Part shown: piece after piece, positions 8,188 through 10,782 of the stretch | Numbering within the stretch: the first letter of the stretch is position 1 | How the letters are laid out: every line of letters starts with the position of its first letter | Assembly (NCBI GenBank): GCA_003024985.2 | Contig: PXIH01S0032828.1 | From: Euperipatoides rowelli | Taxonomy: Eukaryota > Onychophora > Udeonychophora > Euonychophora > Peripatopsidae | Direction: 5' to 3' (one strand) | DNA length: 10,782 bases | Program-made: the position numbers and the translations under genes | The notes under the pieces: generated by a model | Databases searched by the model: none | Told to the model about the DNA's origin: nothing | What the model saw: only the letters and a program-made list of their open reading frames with translations

Positions 8188-8560
8188 TACCATAATGAAT
8201 CAAATATAATAATTCGCATAAATACAAAAATTGCTTAGTTGGTAAAACTGAAGTAAAAATAAATAAATTTAACTGTAAAAATATCACTCATTTATTTAGA
8301 AGTCACATGATACATCATGTAATTCATTTGAAGAGTTTACGATGTAGCCTACAATTCTTACAATAAAGATTTCATTATTCAAAAAGAAAATGAATAATGC
8401 TCTGACAATTTTCTAAAAGTTGGAATACTTCCATGAGGAAAAATACACAAAAAACAAGGTTATCGTGTAAATCGAAATAAGAGAAACTATTTTGTAGTGT
8501 AATGTTTAAATTGTTAAAAAGAAAAAAAGAAGCTCATAAAAAAAATGCCACTTTTTAATT
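8188..8560. other. AT-rich non-coding DNA
   Basis: No gene, terminus or tandem repeat is seen. A TAGCCTA motif lies at 8345-8351. Confidence 0.65.
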
Positions 8561-8564
8561 TTCC

Positions 8565-8645
8565 CCAAATTATTTCATCTCTTATCATAGGGTTGGAGCA
8601 TACTAGTAGGAGTTAGGGTTCAGGGTAATGTTAGGACTGTAGAAA
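8565..8645 (+). mobile_element. Family M element, partial copy 3
   Basis: This segment matches only the middle of the family: ATTATTTCA, then TTATCATAGGGTTGG, then GTTAGGGTTCAGGGTAA and GTTAGGACTGTA, in the order seen in copy 1 (about 1691-1748). Between these blocks it carries about 20-25 extra bases that include AGTAGGAG and are shared with copy 4, so copies 3 and 4 form a subfamily. Neither terminal inverted repeat is recognisable. Confidence 0.65.
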
Positions 8646-8839
8646 TAAAATAAGGTTGTTATCCATTTCAATCATGGTAAATTAATNAATATTTGATTTT
8701 TTGTTTTTCCACTCTGGCACATTTATAAAAAAAAAATTCAAGATTCTTTATATCAATTATTGGTACATATTGCAACCAGAAAAAGACAGTGTTAGAAAAA
8801 TTCATTAATTATATCACGTAATATGAAAAACTTTGATGT

Positions 8840-8930
8840 GCGGTATTACCCGCTGCGCGGTATTACCCCCACTTCCCCTAGTGGTTTCAAACTGCAATTT
8901 CGACCCGGCCTGTGCGGACCTGTCTGGACA
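8840..8930. other. GC-rich island with 17-bp direct repeat
   Basis: GCGGTATTACCC occurs at 8840-8851 and again at 8857-8868, giving a 17-bp period. GC-rich sequence continues to about 8930 (CGACCCGGCCTGTGCGGACC near 8900-8919). The composition contrasts sharply with the AT-rich flanks. No reading frame on either strand gives a recognisable protein, and no tRNA-type A or B box was found. It may be the end of an older repeat or a fragment with a different mutational history. Confidence 0.55.
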
Positions 8931-9898
8931 TATTGTGCTTTTGGATAAATCGTGTGTATGAAGGAAATCATTTTGAGTGATGGTTGTACAGACAAAGTTG
9001 CTACAAACTGTTTGTCAAACCCATCATGATATGTAGGGGGGCCTTTATACAGTAGCCTATGAGTTTGTGTTAGAAAAAAAAAATATTATAGGCCTACCAA
9101 GGGTATAAATCTAAACTCAACTCTTCACAACATTTTATTGTATAAAACCATGTAATAAACCTCATGATTATAAAGGATGGGTACCGTACATATTATAACA
9201 AGATGTGTGTTATATGCAGGCAATTACTGTAATTGTCTTTCTAAATGAAAGAATATTCAATGATAGAATCTTTCCAAATCTCTAATATCTTTACAGTATT
9301 TCTAACCAAATTATTTAATAAAAAAAAAAGCAAAGAACATTAACATCTCTTGTTTATTCACTTTATAAGACTAAAATGTTGCCTCACTGAGTTTTAAAAG
9401 GCTAATATCATCCTCCCTTTGAGGAGGTCCATGATGAATTTATAACTCAGACGGTCTCTCTAGCAAAGGATCAATAAGAGTTGTTTGTCAGATAGTCATG
9501 TAACAGTAATATAAGTCTGACATTTTCTATTAATAAACATTTTTTTTTAATCCAGCACAGAAAAAGATTAAAATTAGAATTTACTAATCATATTGATAAA
9601 ATAACTTCAGAATGACATTTTTTAAAGACTACAAAATAGCTTAATAATGAAACATAAATGTTAAAGTTCAAAAAATAAGATAGTGCCAAGGAAGAAGTGG
9701 GTGGGGGGGGGGGATAGATTACTGAAATTTTATTTAAAAATATTTTAGTTATTTGCCATACTTAGCCAACAGCAATTCAGGTCTGATGCTTCTCAAATCA
9801 ATGAAATCATAAAAAAAATATCATCTAAATATGACACAAATTATTAATTATATAGCCTATAATACAATAGAATGCCGATCAAATGCGCATATGATTTA
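8931..9898. other. AT-rich non-coding DNA
   Basis: No gene is recognised. Visible items are TAGCCTA-type motifs at 9053, 9089 and 9853, a CCTCC...GGAGG dyad near 9413-9427, and a G11 homopolymer at 9703-9713. None supports a functional assignment. Confidence 0.65.
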
Positions 9899-10018
9899 TC
9901 ATTCGGTTGTGGGGGCACGATACTAGTGAACTTTAGATTTACACAATGCACTGCCAAACTGACCAGACTCACTTGTTTGGAGAATCATAATTTTTTTTAA
10001 TGACCTATTTTTCAAAAT
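9899..10018 (+). repeat. Dispersed repeat family D, copy B (single-copy part)
   Basis: This matches 2909-3043 of copy A in order: CATTCGGTTGTGGGGG, ACTAGTGAACTTTAGATTTA, ACAATGCACTGCC, CACTTGTTTGG and GAATCATAATT. It runs without a break into the 74-bp tandem array, whose first unit corresponds to the 3' part of copy A (about 3044-3115). The direction is the same as copy A. Confidence 0.75.
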
Positions 10019-10299
10019 GGCACACTTTTTTGGATTACATGGAAACACTCTCCTGAACCTTAGATGAGGTAAAAACTAAGATGTGCTGTTGCCTGGCACT
10101 TATTTGGGTTACATATAAACACTCTCCTGAACCTTAGATGAGGTAAAAACTAGAGGATGCTGTTGCCTGGCACTTATTTGGGTTGCATGGAAACACTCTC
10201 CTGAACCTTAGATGAGGTAAAAACTAGAGGATGCTGTTGCCTGGAACTTATTTGGGTTACATATAAACACTCTCCTGAACCTTAGATGAGGTAAAAACT
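10019..10299 (+). repeat. 74-bp minisatellite, about 3.8 units
   Basis: The anchor TCCTGAACCTTAGATGAGG recurs at 10051, 10125, 10199 and 10273, exactly 74 bases apart each time. Counting from GGCAC, the units begin at 10019, 10095, 10169 and 10243. The first is two bases longer and the last is cut at the N at 10300. Units two to four differ from each other at only a few positions, so the amplification is much younger than the split between family D copies A and B. The true unit number is probably larger, because an assembly gap sits at the array edge. Confidence 0.95.
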
Positions 10300-10300
10300 N
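10300..10300. other. Single-N gap at the minisatellite edge
   Basis: One of five single Ns in the window (3859, 5550, 6324, 8687, 10300). This one cuts the fourth 74-bp unit at base 57, and the sequence after it is unrelated. Collapse or loss of further units is likely here. Confidence 0.8.
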
Positions 10301-10554
10301 TTTTTTAGGAAGACAGGATCCCATCCCCCTAACCACCTCCTTAGTATGGGGAATATATGTTCCTGTAATTTTAACTGCAAAAAATTGCAGAAAGGAAAAT
10401 AATATTCTGTGGCTGGGCTCGTAATAGATTTAAGGAGTACCTAAAAGTGGGCATCATAAATTCCCATTTGACGACGTTTTTAACATCTGCGCATTTATTT
10501 CAGTCATATACACCAAATGGCCGGAAATAACTCCAAATTATCGAAACCAATTAA
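10301..10554. other. Non-coding DNA with a hAT-like internal match
   Basis: No gene is recognised. The segment 10475-10503 (CGTTTTTAACATCTGCGCAT and onward) resembles 7519-7549 inside the hAT element (CGTTTTTGACATCTGGGCAT and onward), differing at about two of the first 20 bases. It could be an internal fragment of a related element; no termini were found here. Confidence 0.4.
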
Positions 10555-10655
10555 AAAAAAAGGATTAATTTCACTTCTAGATTATCATAGGGTTGGGGCA
10601 TAGTGGGTTTAATACATAGTAGGAGACTAGGAGTTAGGGTTCAGGGTAACATGAA
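10555..10655 (+). mobile_element. Family M element, partial copy 4
   Basis: GATTAATTTCACTTCTAG, ATTATCATAGGGTTGGGGCA, ATAGTAGGAG and GTTAGGGTTCAGGGTAAC follow the order of the middle of copies 1 and 2. The insertion between the CATAGGGTTGG and GTTAGGGTTCAGGG blocks is longer than in copy 3 (about 40 bases). Terminal repeats are not visible on either side. After 10655 the sequence departs from the family. Confidence 0.65.
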
Positions 10656-10782
10656 TGGGACTTAATGTTACCCGTTTCTAGGCTCGCATGATTTTTAAGC
10701 TACGGTATAAAATTTATTTAAAATGTTGGAATTGATTAAACAAGAGACACCAAAATACTTTTTTTTAAATAAAAAAAAAAGG

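Noticed and set aside
9699-9713. G-rich run as a possible G-quadruplex
   Set aside because: It is a single G11 homopolymer plus GGG, with no four separated G-tracts; length may also be a sequencing artefact.
1-10782. CRISPR array, phage defence system or toxin-antitoxin genes
   Set aside because: No regularly spaced short repeats with unique spacers and no compact gene clusters exist; the only tandem array is the 74-bp minisatellite without spacers.

Overview
This window looks like non-coding DNA from a eukaryotic, probably animal, nuclear genome. It is AT-rich (roughly two thirds A+T by eye), full of A and T homopolymers, and built from relics of transposable elements. I see no bacterial-style gene packing, no ribosome binding sites, no tRNA or rRNA, no CRISPR array and no intact gene. 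The nine or so open frames of 60-94 codons are about what such AT-rich sequence gives by chance. The host species cannot be named. The repeat content (hAT-like elements, small inverted-repeat elements, a LINE fragment, frequent TAGGCCTA-type octamers) would suit a marine invertebrate or a fish, but this is only an impression.

Layout. 1-1611: AT-rich intergenic or intronic DNA. 1612-1859: first full copy of a small inverted-repeat element (called family M here) with an 8-bp target duplication. 1868-2741: featureless AT-rich DNA. 2742-2804: cluster of short perfect palindromes. 2909-3115: copy A of a dispersed repeat (family D). 3251-3324: cluster of AAGGACA/TGTCCTT palindromes. 3666-5663: inverted arms of about 110 bp flanked by a 9-10 bp direct repeat, a Mutator-like arrangement. 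The interior is interrupted by two single-N gaps that look like a missed contig overlap. 5457-6455: termini of a hAT-like element. 6652-6889, minus strand: frameshifted LINE reverse-transcriptase fragment with a YADD motif, the only convincing protein-coding relic. 7210-7631: non-autonomous hAT element. 7953-8179: second full copy of family M, inverted. 8565-8645 and 10555-10655: two partial family M copies. 8840-8930: small GC-rich island with a 17-bp direct repeat. 9899-10018: copy B of family D, which runs directly into a 74-bp-period minisatellite at 10019-10299.

The elements do not form a pathway. The window is a record of several transposon families inserting, decaying and recombining. 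The most useful observations are: (i) an exact 59-bp identity running from one N gap to the other, suggesting that 3860-5549 is misplaced and that a compact 246-bp hairpin transposon is the real structure; (ii) a four-copy family with GG-starting termini and 8-bp target duplications; and (iii) a minisatellite that grew out of a single-copy segment of a dispersed repeat and shows alternating (dimeric) units. Five single Ns (3859, 5550, 6324, 8687, 10300) mark probable contig joins.
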